From UBA1765 sp045629945 (GTDB lineage: Bacteria; Fibrobacterota; Fibrobacteria; Fibrobacterales; Fibrobacteraceae): 64,000 nt of DNA. The stretch covers positions 1 to 64,000 of the forward strand of contig JAZQSE010000041.1 of assembly GCA_045629945.1 (NCBI GenBank), read 5' to 3'. Positions 8,923-17,357 of this stretch are shown here, piece by piece; position 1 is the first letter of the stretch, and each line of letters starts with the position of its first letter. Under the pieces are notes generated by a model, which worked only from the letters and a program-made list of their open reading frames with translations, was not told the origin of the DNA and ran no database searches. Made by a program: the position numbers and the translations under genes.

Positions 8923-9849
8923 GTGGATTTGAGTCTTGTCATTCCGGTTAAGGATGAGGCGGAAAATTTACCGCTTCTCTTTGAAGAAATAGAAAAAGCT
9001 TTATCGCCTTTAGGTAAAACTTATGAGGTGATTGTCATTGATGATGGCAGCCGGGATGCCACATGGCAAGTCCTTTTGGATTTGTCTAAAAAATACACTT
9101 GTTTGCAAGCAAAGCGCTTTCAATTTAATTGTGGAAAAGCAGCAGGACTTTCATTAGGTTTTTCTCTGGCTAAAGGTGAATATGTTGCGACGTTAGACGG
9201 CGATTTGCAAGATGATCCAAGAGAAATTCCTAAAATGATTGAAATTTTAGAATCAGGTTATGATTTAGTTTCTGGTTGGAAAATTAAGCGTCTTGACCCC
9301 TGGCACAAAACATGGCCATCTAAATTATTCAATTTAACTGTCTCTTTAGTGTGTGGAAAACGCCTCCATGATTTTAATTGTGGAATAAAAGTTTATCGTC
9401 GTGCGGTTGTAAAGCATATTGACCTTTATGGTGATTACCATCGTTTTATTCCTGTTATGGCCAAGTGGCAAGGCTTCAGAATAACAGAAATGCCTGTAGA
9501 ACACAGAGCTCGCATTCACGGTGTTTCTAAATATGGCGTTTCTCGTTTGGTTTCTGGATTTTTGGATTTGATTTCTTTAGTCTTTATGCAAAAATTTGCT
9601 GGAAAACCCTTGCATTTCTTTGGGGTTATCGGGCTTTTATTTATCATAATTGGCTTAGGAATTGGAGGCTATTTTGCTGTAGAATGGTTACAGACAGGGG
9701 CTTTGCATGTACGTCCACTTTTAATGCTTGCTGGTTTTTCTGCTGTTATGGGAGTCCAGTTTGTTTCTTTAGGTTTGCTCGCAGAAATGGTCAATGGTAA
9801 AAAAAATGTGATTTATCCTATTGCAGAATCAATTCCGGGGGATAACTAA
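8923..9849 (+). CDS. GT2 polyprenyl-phosphate glycosyltransferase with C-terminal membrane helices (GtrB/ArnC-like)
   Basis: The 308-residue protein starts at a GTG codon with an aaggag site 6 bases upstream. It has a GT-A fold: IPVKDEAENLP at the N-terminus, IDDGSRDATW for nucleotide binding, and the DxD metal site in TLDGDLQDDP near residue 93. Two C-terminal membrane helices (about 232-255 and 265-290) place it at the inner membrane. GtrB, ArnC and DPM1-type enzymes with this layout load a sugar onto undecaprenyl phosphate for later transfer outside. The sugar cannot be read from sequence. It lies 3 bases after the DUF2723 gene and directly abuts the next GT2 gene. Confidence 0.85.
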   Translation: MDLSLVIPVKDEAENLPLLFEEIEKALSPLGKTYEVIVIDDGSRDATWQVLLDLSKKYTCLQAKRFQFNCGKAAGLSLGFSLAKGEYVATLDGDLQDDPREIPKMIEILESGYDLVSGWKIKRLDPWHKTWPSKLFNLTVSLVCGKRLHDFNCGIKVYRRAVVKHIDLYGDYHRFIPVMAKWQGFRITEMPVEHRARIHGVSKYGVSRLVSGFLDLISLVFMQKFAGKPLHFFGVIGLLFIIIGLGIGGYFAVEWLQTGALHVRPLLMLAGFSAVMGVQFVSLGLLAEMVNGKKNVIYPIAESIPGDN

Positions 9850-10563
9850 ATGGCGTATGAGAAAAGTCTTGTTGTAATTCCTACTTACAACGAAAAAGAG
9901 AATATTCTCTCCATTATTCCTGCAATTCTTTCACAGGATTCTTGTTTTGAAATTTTGGTTGTTGATGATGCATCCCCTGATGGCACAGGAGATTTGGTAG
10001 AAGAATTTTCAAAAACAGAACCACGAGTGCATTTAATGCGTAGATCAGGTAAACAAGGGCTTGGCTCTGCTTATGTTGCTGGTTTTAAATGGGCTTTAGA
10101 ACGAGACTATCAATTTGTTTTTGAAATGGATGCTGATTTTAGCCATTCTCCAAATGATTTAACTCGTTTCTTAGATAAAATTGCTGATGCAGATTTGGTA
10201 TTAGGCAGCCGTTATATGAATCGTCGTATAAGTGTCGTGAATTGGGATTTAAGACGATTAATTTTAAGTTATGGAGCAAATGTCTATTCTCGTCTAGTTA
10301 CTCGTTTGCCAGTGAGTGATGCAACGGGAGGTTTTAAATGTTTCCGTCGTTCAGCACTTGAAGCTTTAGATTTTTCAAATATGAAAAGCGATGGTTATTG
10401 TTTTCAGATAGAAACGACATTTAAAGTTTGGAAAAAGAAAATGCGTGTAGAAGAAATTCCGATTATTTTTACAGACCGCACAAAAGGTGAATCTAAAATG
10501 AGTGGCGGGATTATTTCTGAAGCATTTTTCTTGGTTATTAAATTGCGTTTAGGATTAGCGTAA
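9850..10563 (+). CDS. Polyprenol-monophosphomannose synthase-like GT2
   Basis: The 237-residue GT2 enzyme closely follows the DPM1/Ppm1 pattern: IPTYNEKENI, VDDASPDGTG, the metal site EMDADFSHSP, then GSRYMNRR, NWDLRRLILSYGANVYSRL and SDATGGFKCFRRSALEAL. This family makes polyprenyl-phosphate-mannose from GDP-mannose, the donor for GT-C mannosyltransferases. It lacks C-terminal membrane helices, as do soluble Ppm enzymes. It directly abuts the preceding GT2 gene and overlaps the following one by one base. With the DUF2723 protein upstream it suggests a lipid-linked mannose pathway; mannose as the sugar is inferred from the family. Confidence 0.85.
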   Translation: MAYEKSLVVIPTYNEKENILSIIPAILSQDSCFEILVVDDASPDGTGDLVEEFSKTEPRVHLMRRSGKQGLGSAYVAGFKWALERDYQFVFEMDADFSHSPNDLTRFLDKIADADLVLGSRYMNRRISVVNWDLRRLILSYGANVYSRLVTRLPVSDATGGFKCFRRSALEALDFSNMKSDGYCFQIETTFKVWKKKMRVEEIPIIFTDRTKGESKMSGGIISEAFFLVIKLRLGLA

Positions 10564-12104
10564 TGAATTTTCCTGCATGTTCTGTTGTTATTATAGCTTA
10601 TAATTCTCGGGATTTTCTTCCGGCTTGCCTTCATAGTATCCAAGAAGCATTAGAAAATCTTGATGGTCAGGTTATAGTTCTTGAAAACGGGTCTTCTGAA
10701 CCCATGCAAGAAGCAGAACGTAATGCTTTTCCGCAAGTTGAATGGTTAGAATCAAAAGAAAATCTTGGTTTTGGGAAAGGTTGTAATTTAGCCGTTGAAA
10801 AAGCTAAGAATCCCTATTTGTTCTTTGTAAATCCAGATACAATTGTGTCTAAAGATGCATTTAAAAAGATGCTCTCTTTTATGTTGTGTCATCAAGAAGC
10901 CGGGACAGTAGGGTGTCGGATTTTAAATGAAAACGGAACTTTGCAAGGGGGATGCCGCCGTAATTTTCCTTCGCCATTAAGTGCCATTTTTAAAACACTA
11001 GGTTTTTCTCATCTTTTCCCAAAGAGTAAATTTTTTGCTTCTTATAACATGACTTACCTTGACCAAGATAAAGAAGCAGAAGTAGATGCTATTAGTGGAT
11101 CGTTTTTTTGTATTTCTTCAAGTCTTTATCGTGAAATTGGTGGGTTTGATAAAGACTATTTTATGTATGGAGAAGATTTAGATCTTTGTTTGCGCGTCCA
11201 ACAAAAAGGGTATAAAAATTATTATAATCCAGATGCAACTATTTTGCATTTTAGAGGGCAAAGTAGCAAAACAAGGCGTTTTCGTTCTTATATAAATTTT
11301 TATCAGGCAATGCTTATTTTTGTGAAAAAGCATAAACGTTTTCACTTGCCTTATTTTATTGTTGCACTAGGAATTATTTTTGCTGCATTTATAGGCGTTT
11401 TTTCAAGATTATTGCCCAAATCCTGGAAAGCTCTTCCGGATATTTTTTGCATTCTTTCGGCATTTTTAGTAAGTGGAGTAGTTTTTGGACAAGAATATTC
11501 TTACCCGATAGTTTTTTCTTTTACAGGAATTCTTGTTTTGACATTGTTGCTTCTTGGGGAATATGCCAATAAAAATCTGAATATTCTTTCACATTTACCT
11601 GTTTTAGGCTTGGTTTCGCTAGTATTTTTTGGAACTTGTTTTTGGAAAGGTTTAATTGCATTTCCATTTCTTGGTTTAATAGCTGGGATTTTAATTTCTT
11701 TACTTTTGTGGCGTAGGTTGTTTTTCTGGGTGTTGTATTTTTATAGAATTTTTACTAAACAAAGACACCGTGCGATATTGCTTGGGGGAACAGGTGATTC
11801 ATTATCCTCTTGGTTTAGTAGTTCTTCTTTATTAGCCGGAGCTGAAATTTTAGGTTGTGTTTCTGGGAAACCAACAGAAATTACCGAAGAAAATCGGCAG
11901 TATTTGTTAGGAACATTAGAAGAAATACCAGGAATTTGCCATCGGACAGGCTGTAAAGAAATTTGGATCCATTCCAATTTTTCTGGAAATCATGAGAAAT
12001 TTGATTTAAAAGAACTCTTAGAACAGGGGTTAAAGGTCTATTTGCTTGTTGGTTCTGATGCAAAAAACGATTTTGCTCTCGTAAATTTGCAATATCTTAA
12101 TTAA
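10563..12104 (+). CDS. GT2 rhamnosyltransferase-like protein fused to membrane segments and a Rossmann-like domain
   Basis: This 513-residue protein has three parts. Residues 1-255 form a GT2 domain of the WbbL/rhamnosyltransferase kind (VVIIAYNSRDFL, ENLGFGKGCN, FVNPDT metal site, GGFDKDYFMYGEDLDLCLR). Residues 258-395 contain about five or six membrane helices. Residues 400-513 resemble the CoA-binding/Rossmann domain found in polyprenyl glycosylphosphotransferases (RAILLGGTGDS, then IWIHSN). The catalytic bacterial-sugar-transferase domain that usually follows is missing. The start ATG overlaps the stop of the previous gene (taatg), implying translational coupling. It probably acts in surface polysaccharide or glycoprotein glycan assembly. 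Confidence 0.75.
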   Translation: MNFPACSVVIIAYNSRDFLPACLHSIQEALENLDGQVIVLENGSSEPMQEAERNAFPQVEWLESKENLGFGKGCNLAVEKAKNPYLFFVNPDTIVSKDAFKKMLSFMLCHQEAGTVGCRILNENGTLQGGCRRNFPSPLSAIFKTLGFSHLFPKSKFFASYNMTYLDQDKEAEVDAISGSFFCISSSLYREIGGFDKDYFMYGEDLDLCLRVQQKGYKNYYNPDATILHFRGQSSKTRRFRSYINFYQAMLIFVKKHKRFHLPYFIVALGIIFAAFIGVFSRLLPKSWKALPDIFCILSAFLVSGVVFGQEYSYPIVFSFTGILVLTLLLLGEYANKNLNILSHLPVLGLVSLVFFGTCFWKGLIAFPFLGLIAGILISLLLWRRLFFWVLYFYRIFTKQRHRAILLGGTGDSLSSWFSSSSLLAGAEILGCVSGKPTEITEENRQYLLGTLEEIPGICHRTGCKEIWIHSNFSGNHEKFDLKELLEQGLKVYLLVGSDAKNDFALVNLQYLN

Positions 12105-12210
12105 ATCCATTCCTTTTTTAAAAAAAAGAAGATATTTTTAAGGAAGGATTTTTCTAAAAATTGCGAAATTCATAGAAAATCTCTGAAAAAGATGCTTTTA
12201 AAATTTTAGG

Positions 12211-12247
12211 TATCAAAAAACTTCTTTTTGATAGGTTTGTTTTTTTT
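12211..12247 (+). terminator. Possible terminator of the rib/glycosyltransferase operon
   Basis: tatcaaaaa pairs with tttttgata around a short loop, and a T-run lies a few bases beyond. The stem is AT-rich and the T-run is slightly displaced, so this is tentative. The surrounding 220-base gap (12105-12325) contains nothing else that I recognise. Confidence 0.35.
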
Positions 12248-12325
12248 AAAAGCCATTTGCTTCAGGGATATTTTGTTAAATTGGATTGTTGTGATTTTTC
12301 GTAATTGATTAGGAAACATGAACTT

Positions 12326-12571
12326 ATGGTAAATGCAGAACTTTTGAAAATTTTGTGCTGTCCAGAAACTCGGCAACCTTTACGAGAAGCCGAAGCTGAA
12401 TTAGTTGAACGTTTGAACGCAGATATTCAAGCCCAAAAAGTAAATAATGTTGGCAATTTGCCGGTAACAGAAATTGCAGAAAGTTTTTTAATAACAGCTG
12501 ATTCTACACGTGCCTACCCAGTTCGTTCGGGTATTCCAGTGTTGTTAGCTGATGAAGGGATTATTCTTTAG
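12326..12571 (+). CDS. Trm112-like (UPF0434) small protein
   Basis: The 81-residue protein has the Trm112/YcaR pattern: a start of LLKILCCPETRQPL, and near the C-terminus a YPVRSGIPVLL strand that is diagnostic of the family. Family members are small zinc-ribbon-like partners of methyltransferases, or of unknown role in bacteria. Only the CCP part of the first metal site remains, and the second cysteine pair is absent, so it may not bind zinc. An upstream in-frame TTG exists at 12305, but the ATG at 12326 fits the family start and has an agga site upstream. The next gene begins 10 bases later. Confidence 0.7.
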   Translation: MVNAELLKILCCPETRQPLREAEAELVERLNADIQAQKVNNVGNLPVTEIAESFLITADSTRAYPVRSGIPVLLADEGIIL

Positions 12572-12581
12572 AGAGGAAGTT

Positions 12582-14366
12582 ATGGCCGTAACTCTTGAAT
12601 CATTGAAAAAAATAATCGGAAAAAAGAAAAAGAGTCGACTTTTTGTTTGGCTCGCTGATTTGGAACGTGGGGCAGGGAATCTCGATGCTGCCATGCAGAT
12701 CCTTGATAGCGGTTTGCGAGAATACCCAGATATGCTTCAAGCTCATTTGATTCGTTCGGTTATTCTTCTTGAGCAAGGTAATTTAGATGCTGCTTTAGAA
12801 GCTTGCGATATCATTTTGCAGATGCAACCGACATGCTTGTCTGCATTACGTCGTAAAGGCGAAATTTATGAAAAGCAAGGTGATGAAGTTTCAAGAAACA
12901 AGTATTACCGTTTGGTGCATGACATTGATCCGCTTGATATGTTCTGGAAAGAAGAATATGCGGTATTACCTGTAGAAGAACCAGCAGTAGAAGAAACAGA
13001 AGAATCGTTGTTCTTGCCAGAAGATGATTCTTCGGAAGGTTTCTTGCTTATGCCAGAAGAAGAACAAGCTGCAGACGAAGATCCGTTCCAGATTTTCAAT
13101 GCACTTGGTCAAGAAGATGCTGTAGAAGAAGACTCTCTCTCTGAAGCGTTAGAAAATTCTTTGAATGATGCTTTGGAACAAGTTGACTTACAAGATTCTG
13201 CTGCTCAAGACATTCCTCTCTCTATTGATGATGAAGCTATGTCTGGTTCAGACGTTTCTTCTGCTATTTCAGATTTCTTTGGAAGTGCCGACGATGACTT
13301 CTTTGAAGAAGAATCATTGGAAGAATCTAAACCAGCGTCTCCATTCTCTAGACTTGAAATTCCAGAAAGTTTAGAAGACCCTGAACCAGCAGAAGAGGTT
13401 CAACAGAATTTTGAATCGTCTTTTGAAAAATCAGCAGAGGTTGTTCCAGAAGAATCTGTAGAATTAGATTCGGCATTTGATTCACTTTTAGGCGAAGACG
13501 AACTCCCAGAAGAAACACCATCAGCATTTGAAAAGTCAGCAGAATCTGCATCAGAAGAAGTTGGCTTAGATACTGCGTTTGATTCACTTTTAGGAGAAGA
13601 TGAACTCCCAGAAGAAGCTCCGTCTGCATTTGAAAAATCAGCAGAATCTGTTTCTGAAGAGGCTATTGTTGATGTGCCGGAAGATTCTTTGGCAATGGAT
13701 TTAGATGAAGAACCTACAGAATCACTTTCTGATTTGTTGGGTAATACAGAAGTAAAAGATGAAACAGGTGTTGCTAATGCTTTTGATACCTTGTTTGGTA
13801 AAGAAGAATTAGCCGATGATGATGAATTGACTTTGCCTGAAGCTAAATCTGTAGAACCAGAAATTCAAACATCAGCTGTTGAAAAAAGAGAAGTGCCTTC
13901 TGAACTTTCTGCCGAAGTCAGTTCTTCTTTAGACGCGCTTTTTGGTGATGATGACGATGATTTAGAATTACCATCACTCTCTACAGAAACTCAAGTGCTT
14001 CAAGATGATGTTTCAGAAAAAGGTGCTTTTGATACTCTTTTTAATGCAGTAGAAGATGCAGAAGATGATTTGTCGTTAGGTCAGGATAAAGTAGATTTTC
14101 TGATGTCTGGTGATTCAGAAGATGAAGTTGCTTCTGCTTTATTAAAAGACGCTCAGGCTTCTTTAGAAGATAATGGCGAAAATATTGATGAACATTTAAA
14201 TACGGCAACATTAGCTGAAATTTATTTTGAACAAGGCTTGTTGCAAAAGTCTTTGGATATTTATCAAGATCTTCATGAAAAGAATCCTGAAGATGAACAA
14301 ATTGCAAATCGTTTGTCTGAAGTTCAAAAAGCATGTGATGAAAAATTTGGTAATAGGGAAAACTAA
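12582..14366 (+). CDS. Acidic TPR protein with tandem 34-residue repeats, upstream of pilT
   Basis: The 594-residue protein is probably cytoplasmic; no signal peptide is seen. Residues 10-115 form about three TPR units (NLDAAMQILDSGLREYP, NLDAALEACDIILQMQP). Residues 120-500 are a very acidic, Ser/Glu-rich, low-complexity region. Within it, AFDSLLGEDELPEE and AFEKSAES recur as two nearly identical 34-residue units. The C-terminus (about 530-594) has another TPR pair (LAEIYFEQGLLQKSLDIYQ). The ATG at 12582 is preferred over the one at 12552 because gaggaag lies just before it. It overlaps pilT by one base, hinting at a role with type IV pili or gliding. A scaffold for protein interactions is inferred; no defined function is recognised. 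Confidence 0.7.
   Translation: MAVTLESLKKIIGKKKKSRLFVWLADLERGAGNLDAAMQILDSGLREYPDMLQAHLIRSVILLEQGNLDAALEACDIILQMQPTCLSALRRKGEIYEKQGDEVSRNKYYRLVHDIDPLDMFWKEEYAVLPVEEPAVEETEESLFLPEDDSSEGFLLMPEEEQAADEDPFQIFNALGQEDAVEEDSLSEALENSLNDALEQVDLQDSAAQDIPLSIDDEAMSGSDVSSAISDFFGSADDDFFEEESLEESKPASPFSRLEIPESLEDPEPAEEVQQNFESSFEKSAEVVPEESVELDSAFDSLLGEDELPEETPSAFEKSAESASEEVGLDTAFDSLLGEDELPEEAPSAFEKSAESVSEEAIVDVPEDSLAMDLDEEPTESLSDLLGNTEVKDETGVANAFDTLFGKEELADDDELTLPEAKSVEPEIQTSAVEKREVPSELSAEVSSSLDALFGDDDDDLELPSLSTETQVLQDDVSEKGAFDTLFNAVEDAEDDLSLGQDKVDFLMSGDSEDEVASALLKDAQASLEDNGENIDEHLNTATLAEIYFEQGLLQKSLDIYQDLHEKNPEDEQIANRLSEVQKACDEKFGNREN
13467..13670 (+). repeat. Two tandem 102-bp in-frame repeats in the acidic TPR protein gene
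   Basis: Positions 13467-13568 and 13569-13670 encode near-identical 34-residue units (residues 296-329 and 330-363 of the protein). Each holds GEDELPEE and FEKSAES. Shorter degenerate copies (AFDTLFGKEEL, LDALFGDDDD, AFDTLF) follow, so the region seems to have grown by duplication of a Leu-rich acidic motif. Confidence 0.85.
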
Positions 14367-15469
14367 TGGCAGAACAACTCCGCATAGAACAACTTCTTCG
14401 TGAAATGGTGAACAACAAAGCTTCGGACTTGCATGTTCGTGTTGGGGTTCCGCCTGTTTTTCGTATAAACGGTGCTTTGACACAATTATTTGACGTCAGG
14501 ATAGATGCTCCTACAATGGATATGTTTCTTGATGATATTATGAATCGTGATCAAAAGCGTCGTTTTGAAGAAACCAAAGAATGTGACTTTGCTGTTGGTG
14601 CTCGTGATATGGGGCGTTTCCGTGTAAACGTTTTTCGCCAGCGTGGCACAATTGCTATGGTAGTTCGCCATATTAAAGCAAAAATTCCTGCATTTGATGA
14701 ATTGCAGTTGCCTCCCATTATTAAAGAATTGGCTTTAAGAAAGCGTGGTTTGCTCTTGGTAACAGGAACAACGGGTTCTGGTAAATCTACTTGTCTTGCA
14801 GCAATGATTGACCACATTAATAGAACAGAACAAGTTAATGTAATTACAGTTGAAGATCCTATTGAATATCTGCATAGCGATAAAAAGTCAATTGTTTCGC
14901 AACGTGAAATTGGTGTGGATACTTTATCTTATGCAAATGCTTTGAAAGCAGCACTCCGCCAAGACCCAGATGTTTTGCTTGTAGGTGAAATCCGTGATTT
15001 AGAAACCATGCAGATTGCTCTTACTGCAGCTGATACAGGGCACATGGTTTTTGCAACAATCCATACTACAAATGCAACGGAAACCATTCACCGTGTTTTG
15101 TCAATGTACCCGCCTCACCAGCACGAAGAAATTCGTTTGTTGCTCGCCGAATGTCTTGCTGGCGTTATTTCTTTGCGCCTTCTCCCTACAAAAGATGGAA
15201 AAGGTCGTGTTCCTGCAGCAGAAATTCTTATCAATACTGGGGCAATCAAAGAATATATTGCGGATAAAGATAAAATTGAAATGGTGGAGCAAGCTATTGC
15301 TGATGGTCACATGCAGTATCAGACTCAAACATTTGACCAGGCACTTTTGCATCTTTATCAGACAGAACAGATTTCATACGAAACAGCTATTAATGCCGCA
15401 ACAAACCCAGATGACTTTGATTTGAAAGTCCGTGGTATTTCTGGAACTTCTGAAAGGGGTTGGATGTAG
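14366..15469 (+). CDS. pilT: Type IV pilus retraction ATPase PilT
   Basis: The 367-residue protein is a hexameric AAA-like secretion ATPase that depolymerises type IV pili. Visible are an N-terminal PAS-like domain (IEQLLREMVNNKASDLHV, a PilT start), Walker A GTTGSGKST near residue 137, the Asp box VEDPIEYLH, Walker B DVLLVGEIRD, and the His box GHMVFATIHTTNATETIHR. The C-terminal FDQALLHLYQTEQISYETA matches PilT rather than PilB/GspE, as does the length. No other pil genes lie in the window, so the pilus machine must be elsewhere. It overlaps the acidic TPR gene by one base. Confidence 0.93.
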   Translation: MAEQLRIEQLLREMVNNKASDLHVRVGVPPVFRINGALTQLFDVRIDAPTMDMFLDDIMNRDQKRRFEETKECDFAVGARDMGRFRVNVFRQRGTIAMVVRHIKAKIPAFDELQLPPIIKELALRKRGLLLVTGTTGSGKSTCLAAMIDHINRTEQVNVITVEDPIEYLHSDKKSIVSQREIGVDTLSYANALKAALRQDPDVLLVGEIRDLETMQIALTAADTGHMVFATIHTTNATETIHRVLSMYPPHQHEEIRLLLAECLAGVISLRLLPTKDGKGRVPAAEILINTGAIKEYIADKDKIEMVEQAIADGHMQYQTQTFDQALLHLYQTEQISYETAINAATNPDDFDLKVRGISGTSERGWM

Positions 15470-15478
15470 GAGTCTAAA

Positions 15479-16408
15479 ATGCGTAAATGGCTTGGATTTA
15501 TTTCTGGTTTTATTTTTTGCGCCACATCTGTTTTTGCCAGTGATTCTGAACAACGCGAAGTTCGACCACAGATTTTTGCCCCAAAGGCAACAGAAAAAAC
15601 AGAAGTTTCTTCAAACAGCTCTTCAGTTCAAGAAGCAAAAGAAGTGCGCCCCTCCAGCCCGCATCCGTTACCTCCACCACATTCACCACCTCCTCCAAGA
15701 TTTTATCACCATCACCCCTACGATTATTACCCTGGTCACACAACGGTTATTGTTTATGAACAACCCAACGAAACTCAAGAAGTTTATGTAGCGGCTGTGC
15801 CAGATACTATTCGTTTGGTAAATAAATTTCCTGTAAAATTACGTGTTGGAGTACAAGGTCTTTTTGGCCCTTATGCAATGACGTCCAGTTCTTGGGGCTA
15901 TGATTTTAGTGGCTATTTTGGTGGTGGCGGAGTAATGCTTCAATTGCCAATCAATGAATACACAATGGCTTTTGTTACTGGTGCCTTGTTAACTTATCGT
16001 AAAGCTGATAATACATTTGATTATTACGAAGATAATAAACCTACAGGTGAATCCGCACGGTATACATTTTATCATAAAAATATAGATGTACCATTTTATT
16101 TGAGATTCAGGGCTTTAGGTTCTAGGCTTTCTTTTGACTTTGGTGGAAAGTTACAATTCAATGTTAGAGAACGTTTAGAAATAAAAGATGACTCTGGCAA
16201 ACACACTTATGATTTAGATGAAGAACGTAACCTTTTAAATTTTGCTTTGTCTTTAGGCTTTAATATTGATTTGAATGAATATATTTCATTTAATTTGGGT
16301 AGTGATTTTGCTTTTGGAGATATGTTTAATACTTCAAAGATTTATGGAATCCCGACTGAATTTGCTGAATCAATGTTTTCTTTAGGCATTACTTTCAATA
16401 TACTTTAA
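15479..16408 (+). CDS. Exported outer-membrane beta-barrel protein with Pro/His-rich linker
   Basis: The 309-residue protein starts with a signal peptide (MRKWLGFISGFIFCATSVFA, cleavage before SDSEQ). Residues 22-100 form a flexible segment with a Pro/His-rich centre (PPPHSPPPPRFYHHHPYDYY). From about residue 115 to the end are alternating beta strands ending in SLGITFNIL, the pattern of an 8-strand OmpA-like or porin-family barrel. The terminal residue is Leu rather than aromatic. The His/Tyr-rich segment could bind metal or span the cell wall; this is speculation. It follows pilT by 9 bases with an aggag site, so it may be cotranscribed. Confidence 0.65.
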   Translation: MRKWLGFISGFIFCATSVFASDSEQREVRPQIFAPKATEKTEVSSNSSSVQEAKEVRPSSPHPLPPPHSPPPPRFYHHHPYDYYPGHTTVIVYEQPNETQEVYVAAVPDTIRLVNKFPVKLRVGVQGLFGPYAMTSSSWGYDFSGYFGGGGVMLQLPINEYTMAFVTGALLTYRKADNTFDYYEDNKPTGESARYTFYHKNIDVPFYLRFRALGSRLSFDFGGKLQFNVRERLEIKDDSGKHTYDLDEERNLLNFALSLGFNIDLNEYISFNLGSDFAFGDMFNTSKIYGIPTEFAESMFSLGITFNIL

Positions 16409-16412
16409 TTAA

Positions 16413-17357
16413 ATGTTTTTACCTATTTTATCCTTTATTCTCGGGCTTGTGCTTCTTATTTGGAGTGCAGGCCGTTTTGTAGTTGGTGCTTCTGCACTGG
16501 CAAAATATTGTGGTTTGTCTTCTTTTTTAATCGGGATGGTTGTTGTCGGTTTTGGAACTTCCGCTCCGGAATTAGCAGTGTCTCTATTTGCGGCTTTAGG
16601 AGGGTCTTCAGAACTTGCTCTTGGGAATGCTTATGGTTCTAATATTGGAAACATTGCTTTAATATTAGGTTTTACGGCGATAATTTTTCCAATAGTAATC
16701 CCTAAATCGGCTATTCGAATGGATATCCCGTTATTGTTACTAGCTACAGTTGTTTCTTTTGTATTGTTCTTAAATAAAGAAGTTTCACGTTTAGATGGCG
16801 TTTTATTGGTTTTATTGTTTGCTGTAATTATTACTTTGCAAATTTGGCGAGGTATTTCAAATAAAACAGAAAATCCGGATAATGAAACAGATTCAAAAAA
16901 TCTTTTATCATCTTTGTTTTGGCTTGTTTTTGGATTAGGGCTTCTTGTAGGGAGTTCTAAATTACTTGTTTTTGGAGCGACAGAAATAGCAAAAGCTTTT
17001 GGCGTTAGTGATTTATTGATTGGTTTAACTGTTGTGGCTGTTGGAACGTCTTTGCCAGAACTTGCTTCTTCTGTAATTGCAGCCAAAAAAGGAGATACGG
17101 CTCTTGCATTGGGTAATATTGTTGGGTCTAATATTTTTAATTCTTTAATGGTGATAGGCGTTTCTTCAATTATTTGCCCGATGAATGTAGATTCATTGAT
17201 TTTACAAAGAGACTTACCTGTAACAGCATTCCTTACATTGCTCTTGTTACTTTTTGGCATACATTTAAAAAATGAACCCAAAATAGGAAGAGTCAAAGGA
17301 ATTTTTTTATTCCTATTTTACATAGCTTATACTGTATATTTGTTTTGTTCAGCCTAA
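16413..17357 (+). CDS. CaCA family Na+/Ca2+ (or K+/H+) antiporter, YrbG type
   Basis: The 314-residue inner-membrane protein has the two inverted alpha-repeats of the cation/Ca2+ exchanger family. The first shows VGFGTSAPELAVSL and GNAYGSNIGN; the second AVGTSLPELASSV and GNIVGSNIFN. The acidic Glu residues in both repeats coordinate the cation. About ten membrane helices are visible, with a hydrophilic loop between the halves near residues 143-165. The ion cannot be determined from sequence. The start lies 4 bases after the barrel gene stop. The end overlaps the convergent Sir2 gene by 9 bases. Confidence 0.9.
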   Translation: MFLPILSFILGLVLLIWSAGRFVVGASALAKYCGLSSFLIGMVVVGFGTSAPELAVSLFAALGGSSELALGNAYGSNIGNIALILGFTAIIFPIVIPKSAIRMDIPLLLLATVVSFVLFLNKEVSRLDGVLLVLLFAVIITLQIWRGISNKTENPDNETDSKNLLSSLFWLVFGLGLLVGSSKLLVFGATEIAKAFGVSDLLIGLTVVAVGTSLPELASSVIAAKKGDTALALGNIVGSNIFNSLMVIGVSSIICPMNVDSLILQRDLPVTAFLTLLLLLFGIHLKNEPKIGRVKGIFLFLFYIAYTVYLFCSA

